Source: Bradyrhizobium lablabi (GTDB taxonomy: Bacteria > Pseudomonadota > Alphaproteobacteria > Rhizobiales > Xanthobacteraceae). From it: DNA of 64,000 bases. The position numbers were made by a program, and so were the translations under genes. The stretch's first letter is position 1. Each line of letters begins with the position of its first letter. Of this stretch, positions 7,936 through 17,181 are shown piece after piece. The DNA is taken from positions 186,001 through 250,000 of the forward strand of contig NZ_JAFCJK010000004.1 in NCBI RefSeq assembly GCF_018131005.1, read 5' to 3'. The notes beneath the pieces were generated by a model. That model worked only from the letters and a program-made list of their open reading frames with translations. It searched no databases and was not told the DNA's origin.

Positions 7936-8256
7936 GGGGATGACCGCGCGATAGGGATTTTGGAGCGAGGTTAGCAGAATCTTCAAGTGCAAGAAACGCG
8001 CCCGCGATGATTGGCGTGGAGCGGGCAATCACGGGTGTTGAACGCGGATTCGCGTTCATCCTTAAGTTGCAAGAAAATGCAAACTCGGACCGGGCAAACG
8101 CGAAAATTGCATGGCAAGCTTGCTGTTTTGACGTCATCGCCGCGCGATCAGTCAAATTCACGCTGACCTGCGCCGCGCATGGTCACAAGGTGGTTGACGG
8201 CGTCACCAGGATGAAACATCTGCTTCCATTGCATAACGCTTTCGGCGAGGCAAGGC

Positions 8257-9126
8257 ATGAGCGATAGTCACACCTTGCGCGGCGACAGGATCGTCGCGAC
8301 CATTTTGGCTGATGGCGCCGAGTTGAGTTCGCTCAGGAACGCCGATGGTGTCGAATTGCTGTGGCAAGCCGGCCCGCAATGGCGGCGCCACGCGCCGCTG
8401 CTGTTTCCGATCGTCGGCAAGCTCAAGAACGACACGCTGCATCACGATGGCAAGGCCTATCCGATGACGCAGCACGGTTTTGCGCGCGACCGGCGGTTTC
8501 AATGGATGGCGCAGGGTCTCCGCTCCTGCAAGCTCGCACTGGCCGACGACGCCGAGACCCGCGCGCACTATCCCTTCGCATTCCGGCTTGAAGTCACTTA
8601 CACGATCGACGACGCCGATCTCGAAGTCGCCTTTGACGTCACCAACACGGGCACGGAGACGCTGCCGGCCTCGCTTGGGGGCCATCCCGCCTTCAACTGG
8701 CCGCTGCTGCCCGCGTTGCCGAAGGAAGCTTACACGCTGACCTTCGCGAAAGAGGAGCCGGCGCCGATCCGGCGGCTGAAGGGCGGTCTGCTCCGGCAGC
8801 AGGTCGAACCGAGTCCCCTCCAGGGGAGGACGCTCACATTGTCGGAACGGCTGTTCGATGATGACGCGGTCATCCTCGATCAGCTTTCGAGCGCGTCGGT
8901 CCGCTTCGCCGCCGGGGAGGGCCCGGCGGTCGATGTATCCTGGAACGGCTTTCGCGAACTCGGCGTCTGGTCCAAACCCGGCGGTGCAGCGTTCCTGTGT
9001 ATCGAGCCCTGGCGCGGCTTTGCCAGCCCCGCGGAGTTCGACGGCGAGTTCACCGAGAAGCCCGGCCTGATGCACATCGCTGCCGGCGAACGCCAGTCGC
9101 TGAGCTACCGCATCCGCGTCAGTTGA
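8257..9126 (+). CDS. Aldose 1-epimerase family protein
   Basis: This 289-residue cytoplasmic protein has the galactose-mutarotase-like fold of the LacX/YeaD branch. Motifs include APLLFPIVGKLKND, the active-site region MTQHGFARDRRFQ with the catalytic His, LGGHPAFNWPL with a second His, and FLCIEPWRGFA with the catalytic Glu near the C-terminus. The reaction would be interconversion of sugar anomers; LacX-like proteins may act on sugar phosphates. GAGGCAAGG precedes the ATG. It stands alone and its 3' end overlaps the convergent SDR gene by 8 bp. Confidence 0.82.
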   Translation: MSDSHTLRGDRIVATILADGAELSSLRNADGVELLWQAGPQWRRHAPLLFPIVGKLKNDTLHHDGKAYPMTQHGFARDRRFQWMAQGLRSCKLALADDAETRAHYPFAFRLEVTYTIDDADLEVAFDVTNTGTETLPASLGGHPAFNWPLLPALPKEAYTLTFAKEEPAPIRRLKGGLLRQQVEPSPLQGRTLTLSERLFDDDAVILDQLSSASVRFAAGEGPAVDVSWNGFRELGVWSKPGGAAFLCIEPWRGFASPAEFDGEFTEKPGLMHIAAGERQSLSYRIRVS

Positions 9127-9853
9127 ACGCCATGCCGCCGCTCATCGCGATGGTCTGTCCGGTCATGTAGGGATTGTTGACCAGCAGCATCACGGCCTGC
9201 GCGACCTCTTCCGCCGTGCCGAAGCGTCCCAGCGGAATCCGGCTGACCAGTCCGCTCTGCCCCTTCATCATGTCGGTCTCGATCAGCGACGGAGCGACGG
9301 CATTCACGGTAATGCCATCCTTGACGAGACGCGCGGCATAGCCGCGGGTCAATCCTTCGAGGCCGGCCTTCGACGCGTTGTAGTGCGGTCCGATCGAGCC
9401 GGCGCCGCGTGCCGCGCCCGAGGAGATGTTGACGATGCGGCCCCATTTTTGGGCACGCATCATCGGCAGCACGGCGTGCGTGCACAGGAACGCCGATTTG
9501 AGGTTGACCGTTATGGTGCGGTCGAAATCCTCTTCCGTAAGATCGTCGACACCTTTGACGATCGCGATGCCGGCATTGTTGACGAGGATATCGACCGGGC
9601 CGAGTTCGGCTTTCGCCTGCGCGACGAGGCGGGCGACGGCGGCAGCTTCCGATACGTCCGCGGCGATCGCAACGGCGCGGCCTCCGGCTGCGGTGATGCC
9701 CTTCGCGAGCGTCTCTGCTTCAGTTGCGCGCTCGCGATAGTTGACGGCAACGGCCGCGCCGGCATCCGCAAGCATCTTGACGATGGCGGCGCCAATGCCG
9801 CGCGATCCGCCGCTCACCAAAGCAACATGGCCGTGCAGACTGTTTGTTGTCAT
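9119..9853 (-). CDS. SDR-family oxidoreductase (3-ketoacyl-ACP-reductase-like)
   Basis: A 244-residue classical short-chain dehydrogenase. The NADP(H)-binding GGSRGIG is near residue 14, NNAGIA follows the fourth strand, the catalytic Ser is in NISSG and the Tyr-Lys pair in YNASK. The C-terminus ends GGMAFN, typical of the FabG-like branch, which reduces 3-oxo groups or oxidises secondary alcohols. ATG 9853 has an AGAGGTGA ribosome site. It is divergent from the DUF3830/allantoinase pair, so a shared promoter region is possible, but a role in ureide use is not evident. Confidence 0.85.
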   Translation of the reverse strand: MTTNSLHGHVALVSGGSRGIGAAIVKMLADAGAAVAVNYRERATEAETLAKGITAAGGRAVAIAADVSEAAAVARLVAQAKAELGPVDILVNNAGIAIVKGVDDLTEEDFDRTITVNLKSAFLCTHAVLPMMRAQKWGRIVNISSGAARGAGSIGPHYNASKAGLEGLTRGYAARLVKDGITVNAVAPSLIETDMMKGQSGLVSRIPLGRFGTAEEVAQAVMLLVNNPYMTGQTIAMSGGMAFN

Positions 9854-10055
9854 CGAGTCACCTCTTCGCGTTCCCTTTTTCAGGCTCGCAAAAGCTGGAG
9901 GGGCGCGCAATGCGCCTCGACACAAATCTGCATTGCGGGCTGCGACGTCGCGAAAACGGGCAGGAACGGGCGGAATCTCTCTTGCTTCCCAGGTGAGCCG
10001 GCGGCAATGGTGGGATGTCACGTCTTTCCGCAAGGTCACCCAAGAGCAAAGACCG

Positions 10056-10469
10056 ATGAGCAAACTGATTGTCCGCGCCGGCGACTTCACCTTCGACGCG
10101 CGCTTCGAGGAGCAACTCGCGCCGAAGACGGTTGCCGCGTTCCGCAAGGCGATGCCATTCGAGAGCCAGGCGATCCATGTGCGCTGGAGTGGCGAGGGCG
10201 TTTGGATGCCGCTCGGTGACCTCGATTTCGGCGTCTCTTACGAGAACCACACCAGCTATCCGGCGCCGGGCCAGGTCATCCTCTATCCCGGCGGCATCAG
10301 CGAGACCGAGATTCTGCTTGCCTATGGCGGCGTGCATTTCGCAAGCAAGATGGGCCAGCTCGCCGGCAACCATTTCATCACACTGACCTCGGGCCTTGAG
10401 AACCTGGCCGCCTTCGGCAAGACCGTGTTGTGGAAGGGCGCGCAGAAAATCCGCTTCGAGGAAATCTGA
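10056..10469 (+). CDS. DUF3830 family protein (cyclophilin-like fold)
   Basis: A 137-residue cytoplasmic protein matching the DUF3830 pattern: short strands with FEEQLAPKTVAAFRKAMPF, then HVRWSGEGVWMPLGDL, YENHTSYPAPGQVILYPGG and a closing LAGNHF. The family has a predicted cyclophilin-like beta-barrel and no established reaction. The gene ends one base before the GTG of the allantoinase, so translational coupling is likely and a role in ureide or cyclic-amide use is a reasonable guess. Only a weak GG-N10-GC sigma-54-like match (9972-9985) is seen upstream. Confidence 0.75.
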   Translation: MSKLIVRAGDFTFDARFEEQLAPKTVAAFRKAMPFESQAIHVRWSGEGVWMPLGDLDFGVSYENHTSYPAPGQVILYPGGISETEILLAYGGVHFASKMGQLAGNHFITLTSGLENLAAFGKTVLWKGAQKIRFEEI

Positions 10470-10470
10470 C

Positions 10471-11409
10471 GTGACCGAGTCCCGCTACCCGCGCGACCTC
10501 CGCGGCTACGGCCGCAATCCGCCCGACCCGAAGTGGCCGGGACAGGCGCGCGTCGCCGTGCAGTTCGTGATCAATTTCGAGGAAGGCGGCGAGAACAACA
10601 TCCTGCATGGCGATCGCGCGTCGGAGGCATTCCTGTCCGACGTGCTGGGCGCGCAGCCCTGGCCGGGCCAACGCCACGCCAATATCGAATCGATGTTCGA
10701 ATACGGCTCGCGCGCTGGCTTCTGGCGGCTGTGGCGGATCTTTACCGAACGCAACGTGCCGGCCACGGTGTTCGGCGTCGCGATGGCGCTAAAGCGCAGT
10801 CCGGAAGCGGTCGCGGCAATGCAAGAGGCGGGCTGGGACATCGCAAGCCACAGCCTGCGCTGGGTCGAGCACAAGGAGATGTCGGAGACCGAGGAGCGAA
10901 CGGAAATCGCCGAGGCGATCCGTGTCCACACCGAGGCGACCGGCGCGCACCCGCTCGGCTGGTACACCGGCCGCTGCTCGATCAACACGCTGCGGCTGCT
11001 GATCGAGGCCGGCGGCCTGCGCTATCTCTGCGACTCCTATGCCGACGACCTGCCGTATTGGATCAGGTCGCGCGGATCGGAGCCGCATCTGGTGATCCCC
11101 TATACGCTCGATGCCAACGACATGCGCTTCATCAACCCGCAGGGCTTCGGCGGCGGCGAGGAGTTCTTCACATATCTCAAGGACAGCTTTGACGTGCTCT
11201 ATGCCGAGGGCGCGACGTCACCGAGGATGATGTCGGTCGGGCTGCACTGCCGGGTGGTCGGCCGTCCCGGCCGCGCCGCCGCGCTGATGCGCTTTCTCGA
11301 CTATGTCGGGAAGCACGAGCGGGTCTGGGTCCCGACCCGGCTTGCAATTGCCGAACACTGGCACGCAAATCTCAAGCATCTCGCGCAGCACGCGTTCGAT
11401 ATTGGATAG
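10471..11409 (+). CDS. puuE: Allantoinase, polysaccharide-deacetylase type (PuuE)
   Basis: The 312-residue protein matches the PuuE type of allantoinase, a NodB-like polysaccharide deacetylase relative described in Pseudomonas that opens the hydantoin ring of allantoin to allantoate. Diagnostic stretches are RYPRDLRGYGRNPPDPKWPG at the start, QFVINFEEGGENNIL, ESMFEYGSRAGFWRL and the AGWDIASHSLRWVEH block with the conserved histidines. GTG 10471 is used because it follows the DUF3830 stop by one base and gives the family's N-terminus. Its product would be the substrate of the allantoate amidohydrolase at 17182. It converges on the importer operon. Confidence 0.87.
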   Translation: MTESRYPRDLRGYGRNPPDPKWPGQARVAVQFVINFEEGGENNILHGDRASEAFLSDVLGAQPWPGQRHANIESMFEYGSRAGFWRLWRIFTERNVPATVFGVAMALKRSPEAVAAMQEAGWDIASHSLRWVEHKEMSETEERTEIAEAIRVHTEATGAHPLGWYTGRCSINTLRLLIEAGGLRYLCDSYADDLPYWIRSRGSEPHLVIPYTLDANDMRFINPQGFGGGEEFFTYLKDSFDVLYAEGATSPRMMSVGLHCRVVGRPGRAAALMRFLDYVGKHERVWVPTRLAIAEHWHANLKHLAQHAFDIG

Positions 11410-11416
11410 GCCTACG

Positions 11417-12949
11417 TCAATGCCCCGCCATGTGCCGGCCGATCTCGGTGAGGTCGGCGTCACTGGCACGGGCTTCGTGGACGAATTGGCCGTGGAACAT
11501 CACGACCAGCCGGTCCGACAGCTCGAGCAGCTCGTCGAGGTCCTCACTCACCAAAAGCACGGCGGCGCCGCGGTTGCGCGCGGCCATGATCTCGGCGTGG
11601 ATTTGCGCCACCGCGGCGAAGTCGAGCCCGAAGCAGGGATTGGCGGCGATCAGCACCTCGACATCGCCGCTGAGCTCGCGCGCCAGCACCGCGCGCTGCA
11701 CATTGCCGCCGGACAACGCCGCGATCGGCGTATCCGGCGTGCGGGTCTTGATCTTGTAGAGGCCGATCTTACGGGCGGCATCCTTGCGGAAGGCCGCTCG
11801 ATTGAGCCACCAGCCGCCTGTCGCGAACGGCGCGCGGTCGAATTCGCGAAACGCGATGTTGTCGGCGACACTCATGCCGCCGACGCAGGCGTTTTTCAGC
11901 GGCTCCTCCGGCAACAGCGACATCCTGTGCCGGCGCATCTCGTCGCGGGTCGCCGAATAGGTCTCGCCCTGGACGCGGATGACACCGTTCTCCGCCTCGC
12001 GCTGGCCCGCCAGCACCTCGACAAGCTGCCGCTGGCCGTTGCCGGAGACGCCGGCAATGCCGACGATCTCACCGCTCTTCACCGTCAGCGACACGCCATG
12101 CACGGCGATCGCCCCGGCGTCATCGCGCGCGGTGAGCTTGTCCAGCTCGAGCCGCGGTGCGCCGGCGTCGCCGGTCCGCGGTGGCTGCACCGTCAACTGC
12201 TCGGCGCCGATCATGGTGCGCGCCATCTCGTCCGGCGTGAGATCGGCGACGCGGCCGCTTCCGGCGAGCTTGCCGCGGCGCAGGATCGTTACCTCGTCGG
12301 CAAAGGCCATCACCTCGCGGAATTTGTGCGTGATCATCAGGATGGTCAACTCGCCCGCGACCACCATGGCGCGCAGCATGCCCAGCACCTCGTCGGCCTC
12401 GCCGGGCGTCAGCACCGAAGTCGGCTCGTCCAGGATCAGGAAGCGCCGCTTCAGATAGAGCTGCTTGAGGATCTCGCATTTCTGCCGTTCGCCCGCGGAG
12501 ATGTCGGAGACCTTTGCATCCAGCGGCACCTTGAACGGCATCCGCGACAGGAACGCCGCGAGCGCCTTGTTCTCCTTGCTCCAGTCGACCACGGCGGGCA
12601 CGTCGTCGCGCGCCAGCACCAGGTTCTCGGCGACCGTCATCGCCGGCACCAGCGTGAAATGCTGGTAGACCATGCCGAGCCCGAGCGCGTGCGCGTCCTT
12701 CGGATTGGCAATCTTCTGCTCGCGGCCGCCGACGATGATGTCGCCTTCGGTCGCGTGGTAGTAGCCCATGATGCACTTCACGAGCGTGCTTTTGCCCGCG
12801 CCGTTCTCGCCGAGCAGGGCGTGGAACGAGCCCGGCCGCACCCTGAGTTCGACATTGTCGAGCGCGAGGAAGTCGCCGAAGCGCATGGTCATGGCGATGG
12901 CGTCGACGCCGAAGGCGCCTGCTGGTGCGGGCGGCTCGCCGATGATCAC
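11417..12949 (-). CDS. ABC importer ATPase, tandem domains (nucleoside/BMP-type)
   Basis: A 510-residue protein with two ABC domains, as in NupO/YufO-type ATPases of BMP-dependent nucleoside importers. Domain 1 has Walker [10 protein letters not shown], signature SAGERQK and Walker [10 protein letters not shown]. Domain 2 has the degenerate Walker [10 protein letters not shown], signature LSGGNVQ and [11 protein letters not shown] in place of a full Walker B, usual for this family. The GTG start overlaps the biuret hydrolase stop (GTGA). It is the last gene of the five-gene operon reading from 16797 and would power the two permeases encoded upstream. Confidence 0.9.
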   Translation of the reverse strand: MIIGEPPAPAGAFGVDAIAMTMRFGDFLALDNVELRVRPGSFHALLGENGAGKSTLVKCIMGYYHATEGDIIVGGREQKIANPKDAHALGLGMVYQHFTLVPAMTVAENLVLARDDVPAVVDWSKENKALAAFLSRMPFKVPLDAKVSDISAGERQKCEILKQLYLKRRFLILDEPTSVLTPGEADEVLGMLRAMVVAGELTILMITHKFREVMAFADEVTILRRGKLAGSGRVADLTPDEMARTMIGAEQLTVQPPRTGDAGAPRLELDKLTARDDAGAIAVHGVSLTVKSGEIVGIAGVSGNGQRQLVEVLAGQREAENGVIRVQGETYSATRDEMRRHRMSLLPEEPLKNACVGGMSVADNIAFREFDRAPFATGGWWLNRAAFRKDAARKIGLYKIKTRTPDTPIAALSGGNVQRAVLARELSGDVEVLIAANPCFGLDFAAVAQIHAEIMAARNRGAAVLLVSEDLDELLELSDRLVVMFHGQFVHEARASDADLTEIGRHMAGH

Positions 12950-13629
12950 GACAGCGCTCCGATCAGGTCAGTCGATCTCGCTACCGCGCCGAACACGCCG
13001 CCCTGCATCTTGATCATCTTGATCGCGTGGTCGTGGTTGCCCTTGTCGGTCGCGCCGCAGCAATCCTCGACCAGCACGCATTCGAAGCCGCGGTCATTGG
13101 CCTCGCGCATCGTGGTGTGGACGCAGACGTCGGTGGTGATGCCGGTCAGCACGATGTTCTCGATGCCGCGCAGCCGCAGCATCAACTCGAGGTCGGTAGC
13201 GCAGAACGAGCCCTTGCCGGGCTTGTCGATGATGGGCTCGCCGGGAAGCGGAGCCAGATCGGAAATGATCTCCCAGCCGGGCTCGCCGCGCACCAGGATG
13301 CGGCCGCAGGGACCGGGATCGCCGATGCCGGCGCCGATCTGCCGCGAGCGCCAGCGCTTGTTGGCGGGGAGGTCGGCGAGATCGGTCCGATGGCCCTCGC
13401 GGGTGTGGATGACGTGAAAGCCGTTAGCGCGCATCACGGCGAGCAGCTTCTTGATAGGCTCGATCGGCGCCCGCGTCAGCGACAGATCATAGCCCATCTT
13501 GTCGACGTAGCCGCCGACGCCGCAGAAGTCGGTCTGCATGTCGATAATGATGAGCGCGGTGTTCTCGGGGCGCAGATCACCGTTGTAGGGCCAGGCATAG
13601 GGTTCGGACTTGATGGTGCGCTCGGGCAT
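12946..13629 (-). CDS. biuH: Biuret hydrolase (isochorismatase-like amidohydrolase)
   Basis: The 227-residue protein closely follows, from memory, the biuret hydrolase BiuH of Rhizobium leguminosarum, which splits biuret to allophanate and ammonia. The cysteine-hydrolase triad is Asp30 (IIIDMQTDF), Lys136 (IDKPGKGSF) and Cys169 (GITTDVCV), the same spacing as Asp36/Lys142/Cys175 in BiuH. Other shared blocks are [18 protein letters not shown] and [10 protein letters not shown]. The gene sits inside a BMP-type ABC importer operon, between a permease and the ATPase, which suggests that the importer brings in biuret or a related ureide. No allophanate hydrolase is in the window. N-carbamoyl amide hydrolysis is the alternative. 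Confidence 0.85.
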   Translation of the reverse strand: MPERTIKSEPYAWPYNGDLRPENTALIIIDMQTDFCGVGGYVDKMGYDLSLTRAPIEPIKKLLAVMRANGFHVIHTREGHRTDLADLPANKRWRSRQIGAGIGDPGPCGRILVRGEPGWEIISDLAPLPGEPIIDKPGKGSFCATDLELMLRLRGIENIVLTGITTDVCVHTTMREANDRGFECVLVEDCCGATDKGNHDHAIKMIKMQGGVFGAVARSTDLIGALS

Positions 13630-13653
13630 TTGACGATCTCGTTCTGGCGCGTG

Positions 13654-14580
13654 TTATCGGGTGATCGAGAGTTCGGCCGGCGCGCCCGTCAGCGTGCGCT
13701 TCGGCGAGCAGGTGATGATCATGATCGCCAGCGTCAGGATGTAGGGCGCGGCGTTGAAGAGGTGATAGCCGGAGGTGACGCCGACCGATTGCAGCGCCGG
13801 CCCGAGCGCGGCGGCGCCGCCGAAGGCAAGCGAGGCCCACAGGCACAGCATCGGATCCCAGCGCGCGAAGATCACGAGCGCGACCGCGGTGATTCCCTGG
13901 CCGGAGGAGAGGCCTTCGTTCCAGCTTCCGGGATAGAACAGGGAGAGGAACGATCCGCCGATGCCGGCAAGGAAGCCGCCGACCATGGTGGCGCGCAGTC
14001 GGATCAGCAGCACCGAGTGGCCCATGGCACGCGCCGCGTCCGAGCTTTCGCCGGCGGTGCGGATCAGCAGGCCCCAGCGCGTGGTCCTGAATGCCCAGTA
14101 GAGCAGCGGCGCAATCGCAACGCCGATCAGGAACAGCACGTTGATGCGCAGCGCCGCGCGCACCTGCGGCACGTCGCTCCACCAGCCGAAATCGATCGCC
14201 GGCAGCCTCGGAGCCGTGGGCTCGATCAGGGGCTTGCCGAGGAAGAAGGCGAGCCCGGTGCCGAGCAGCATCAGCGCAATGCCCACCGCGATGTCATTGA
14301 CGCGGGGCAGTGAGCAGATGCCGGCATGCAGCGCGCCGAACAATGCGCCCGTTATGCCGGCGGCGAGCACGCCGAGCCACGGCGATCCGGACAGATAGGA
14401 GATGCCATAGGCGCTCATCGCGCCCATCACCAGCGTGCCCTCGAGGCCGAGATTGATGCGGCCCGAACGCTCGGTGATGCACTCGCCAAGGCTCACGAAC
14501 AGGAACGGAGTCGAGACGCGAATCGCGCCGCCGAACACCGCCAGCGGAACGGTCCACAGCCCGATCGAAGGGTCCGCCAT
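13654..14580 (-). CDS. ABC importer permease 2 (YufQ-type)
   Basis: A 308-residue inner-membrane protein with about nine to ten hydrophobic segments. The stretches STPFLFVSLGECITERSGRI and NLGLEGTLVMGAMSAYG are typical of the RbsC-like permeases of the purine-nucleoside/BMP group, second subunit. GESSDAARAMGHSV provides the coupling loop to the ATPase. It begins one base after the first permease gene ends and is followed after 24 bp by the biuret hydrolase. It would form the channel heterodimer with the product of 14582-15691. Confidence 0.88.
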   Translation of the reverse strand: MADPSIGLWTVPLAVFGGAIRVSTPFLFVSLGECITERSGRINLGLEGTLVMGAMSAYGISYLSGSPWLGVLAAGITGALFGALHAGICSLPRVNDIAVGIALMLLGTGLAFFLGKPLIEPTAPRLPAIDFGWWSDVPQVRAALRINVLFLIGVAIAPLLYWAFRTTRWGLLIRTAGESSDAARAMGHSVLLIRLRATMVGGFLAGIGGSFLSLFYPGSWNEGLSSGQGITAVALVIFARWDPMLCLWASLAFGGAAALGPALQSVGVTSGYHLFNAAPYILTLAIMIITCSPKRTLTGAPAELSITR

Positions 14581-14581
14581 G

Positions 14582-15691
14582 TCAGGACTTTCCTTTCAGG
14601 AAACCGATGCGCCCGTAGAGCGCGTCGCTCGCCAGCACGAACACGAAGATGATGCCTTGCAGCACCATTACCGACGCGTCGGGCAGGCCGAGCCGTCGCT
14701 GCAGCAGGCCGCCGGAGGCGCTGATGCCGCCGAGCAGGATCGCGACCGGAATGATCGCGAGCGGATTCTGTCGCGCCAGGAAGGCGACGAGGATGCCAGT
14801 GAAGCCATAGCCGGCGGCAAGGTTGGCATTGGTGCGGCCCTGCACGGCCGCGACCTCGATCATGCCGGCAAGGCCCGCGCAACCGCCGGCGAGGAAGCAG
14901 ATGGCCAGGATCAGCCTGCCGACGCTCAAGCCCACGATCTTGGCGGCGCGGATATTGCCGCCGGCGACGCGCGCGGCAAAGCCGAAGGTGGTATGATAGA
15001 TCAGGACGTAGGCTGCGACCGCTGCGGCCAGACCGAACGCAAGGCCCCAATGCACGTCGGTGCCGGGAATGGTGCCGATCATGTTGACGGCGCCGATCTC
15101 GCGCGTCGACGGCTTGTTGAGGCTCGCCGGATCGCGCATCGCGCCCTCGACCAGATGGTTGAGGATCGCAAGGGCGATATAGACCAGAAGCAGGCTCGAG
15201 ATCGTCTCGTTGACGCCGCGATATTGCCGCAGGCTTCCCGACAGCGTGATCCAGAGACCGCCGCCGGCCACGCCGGCGATCACCATCGCGATCTGCACGA
15301 TGATCGGCGAAGCGCCCTGCAGCGCCAACGCGGCCGCGGTCGCCGACAGCGCGCCGATCAATAGCGCGCCCTCTCCGCCGATGATCACCATGCCGAGTTG
15401 CGCCGGCAGCGCCGTGCACAGCGCGGTGAGGATCAACGGCGCTGCGCGGGTCAGCGTGTTCTGCCAGGAGAACCAGGTGCCGAACGCGCCATAGTACATG
15501 TAGAAATACAGGTCGAGCGGGTTCTTCCCGTACAGCGCGACGAACACGCCGAACACCGCGAGCGCGCCGAGCAGCGCCGCGCCTGGGATCAGGATGTACT
15601 CGATGGTCGCACCGTAGCGCTGGAGGAAACCGGCGTCGGCGGCCGGTGCAACTCCGACCGCTTCCGCCGACTCCGCCACCTCGGAGGTCAC
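14582..15691 (-). CDS. ABC importer permease 1 (YufP-type)
   Basis: A 369-residue membrane protein with a cytoplasmic N-terminal stretch followed by about ten helices. NTLTRAAPLILTALCTALPA, QLGMVIIGGEGALLIGA and AGGNIRAAKIVGLSVGRLI match the YufP/NupP permease family of BMP-dependent nucleoside importers. The start is GTG at 15691, overlapping the last codons of the binding-protein gene by 4 bp. Together with the second permease it forms the transmembrane pathway of the putative ureide/biuret importer. Confidence 0.88.
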   Translation of the reverse strand: MTSEVAESAEAVGVAPAADAGFLQRYGATIEYILIPGAALLGALAVFGVFVALYGKNPLDLYFYMYYGAFGTWFSWQNTLTRAAPLILTALCTALPAQLGMVIIGGEGALLIGALSATAAALALQGASPIIVQIAMVIAGVAGGGLWITLSGSLRQYRGVNETISSLLLVYIALAILNHLVEGAMRDPASLNKPSTREIGAVNMIGTIPGTDVHWGLAFGLAAAVAAYVLIYHTTFGFAARVAGGNIRAAKIVGLSVGRLILAICFLAGGCAGLAGMIEVAAVQGRTNANLAAGYGFTGILVAFLARQNPLAIIPVAILLGGISASGGLLQRRLGLPDASVMVLQGIIFVFVLASDALYGRIGFLKGKS

Positions 15692-16797
15692 GCGGTCGCT
15701 CCGATCACGCCCTCGACCAGATAATCCATCTTCTCGAGTTCGGCGTCCTTCTGACCACGGTCGGTGCCGCCCGCGATTACGGTCTTGCCCTTGTTGTCGA
15801 CGATCGGGCCCTTGAAGATGGTGTAGCCGTCGGCCATGAACTTCGCCTTGACCTCGTCGGCATGCTTGCGCGCTTCCGCCGAGACCGCTTCGCCATAGGG
15901 CGAGACCTTGACGAGTCCTTCCTTCAGGCCGCCGCGGTAGAAGTTCGGGATCGATTCACCCGACATGATCATCTTGACGAACTTCGGATACAGCGCCTCC
16001 CAATTCCACTCGGCGCCGGTGAGATAGGCCTTCGGTGCCAGCGGCGACTGGTTGACGTGATAGCCGCAGATAAAGGCGCCGCGGCGGGCGGCGTTCTCGA
16101 CCATGGTCTTCGGACCGTCGACGTGGCAGGTCAGCACATCGATACCCTGGTCGATCAGGCTGTTGGTGGCCTCGGCTTCCTTGACCGGCATCGACCAGTC
16201 GCCGGTGAAGATCACCTGCGTCGTCGCCTTGGGGTTCGCAAGCCTTGCGCCGAGCGTGAAGGCGTTGATGTTGCGCAGAACCTGCGGAATCGGTTTCGCG
16301 GCGACGAAGCCTAGCTTGCCGCTCTTGCTTGTGTAGCCGGCGACGATGCCGGAGATGTACTGCGCCTCGTCGATGTAGCCGAAATAGCTGCCGGCGTTCT
16401 TCGGGTCCTTGTCAGCCCACAGGCCGCCGCAATGCTCGAAATGCAATTTCGGAAACTTGTTCGCCATCTTGACGACGTGCGGGTTGTAGTAGCCGAACGA
16501 GGTCGGGAACAGCAGCGTCGCGCCGTCGAGGTTGACCATGGACTCGACGGTCTTCTCGACCGCGTCGGTCTCCGGCACCTTCTCCTCTTCGACCACCTTT
16601 ACGCCGGGCAGCTTCTTCACGGCGGCCGCGCCCTGCGCGTGCGCCTGATTGTAGCCGTAGTCGTCGCGCGAGCCGACATAGATGAAGCCCACGGTCGTCT
16701 CCGCCGCGGCGGCGCCGCGGACGCCGAGCGTGCCGCCGAGCGCCAGCGCCGCGCTTCCCTGCAACAAATGCCTTCGTGAAATGCTGCCAAAATCCAT
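15688..16797 (-). CDS. BMP-family substrate-binding protein of the ureide/biuret importer
   Basis: The 369-residue exported protein begins with a twin-arginine-like signal (SRRHLLQGSAALALGG then an alanine-rich cleavage region). The mature part starts TTVGFIYVGSRDDYGYNQAH, the opening of BMP/Med-family ligand-binding proteins, and goes on with FPTSFGYYNPHVVKMANKFP and HCGGLW. ATG 16797 is chosen over the open frame to 16884 because it gives the signal peptide, has a GGAGGG ribosome site and lies 65 bp after the inferred sigma-54 start point. It heads a five-gene operon with two permeases, biuret hydrolase and ATPase. Canonical family ligands are nucleosides; the embedded hydrolase points to biuret or ureides. 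Confidence 0.9.
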   Translation of the reverse strand: MDFGSISRRHLLQGSAALALGGTLGVRGAAAAETTVGFIYVGSRDDYGYNQAHAQGAAAVKKLPGVKVVEEEKVPETDAVEKTVESMVNLDGATLLFPTSFGYYNPHVVKMANKFPKLHFEHCGGLWADKDPKNAGSYFGYIDEAQYISGIVAGYTSKSGKLGFVAAKPIPQVLRNINAFTLGARLANPKATTQVIFTGDWSMPVKEAEATNSLIDQGIDVLTCHVDGPKTMVENAARRGAFICGYHVNQSPLAPKAYLTGAEWNWEALYPKFVKMIMSGESIPNFYRGGLKEGLVKVSPYGEAVSAEARKHADEVKAKFMADGYTIFKGPIVDNKGKTVIAGGTDRGQKDAELEKMDYLVEGVIGATA

Positions 16798-16872
16798 GCC
16801 TGCTCCCTCCGGCGGTCCGCCCGCCTTTTCGTTTCGCAGCCGCGCCGAGACGGCGGAGCCCGGAGGTCGTGT

Positions 16873-16888
16873 CGCAAGCTTCATGCCA
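16873..16888 (-). promoter_or_regulatory. Sigma-54 promoter of the biuret/ureide importer operon
   Basis: On the minus strand TGGCATG-AAGC-TTGC matches the RpoN -24/-12 consensus TGGCACG-N4-TTGC with a single mismatch and exact spacing. It lies 76-91 bp upstream of the binding-protein ATG 16797. The predicted start point near 16862 leaves a leader of about 65 bp. This implies activation by an enhancer-binding protein, NtrC being the obvious candidate for nitrogen genes. Confidence 0.65.
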
Positions 16889-17181
16889 GAGCACGTTTGT
16901 TAGCCAGGCTCCCGGAAGTATTTGAATTTGAAAAGCAACGGTAATCGCTTGGATCAAGCAACGTAGACGTTGGATGATGATGTGCATATAATTTAGGCGA
17001 TCATGGATCGTTGTATGCAAGGCTGTTAAGCAGCCGGTAACTGGCGAGATCGGGAAAAGGGCGCCGCAGGTCGGGCGCGAGACCGGCAATTTGCCGACTG
17101 GTGAATCGGACCGAGGCTGCTACGAGTGGGGCTGGTGGCGGCCCTCGCGGCTGGCCGCGGATGCGACCTGCACCGGAAAGC

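Noticed and set aside
9972..9985. Possible sigma-54 promoter for the DUF3830-puuE pair
   Set aside because: GG-N10-GC spacing and TTGCT are present, but the -24 element CGGAAT differs too much from TGGCAC; it is below the quality of the three accepted promoters.
11303..13417. 704-codon open frame on the plus strand
   Set aside because: It lies antisense to the ABC ATPase and biuret hydrolase, whose motifs are intact; the translation is low-complexity, rich in Arg, His, Asp and Ala. High GC content produces such long antisense frames.
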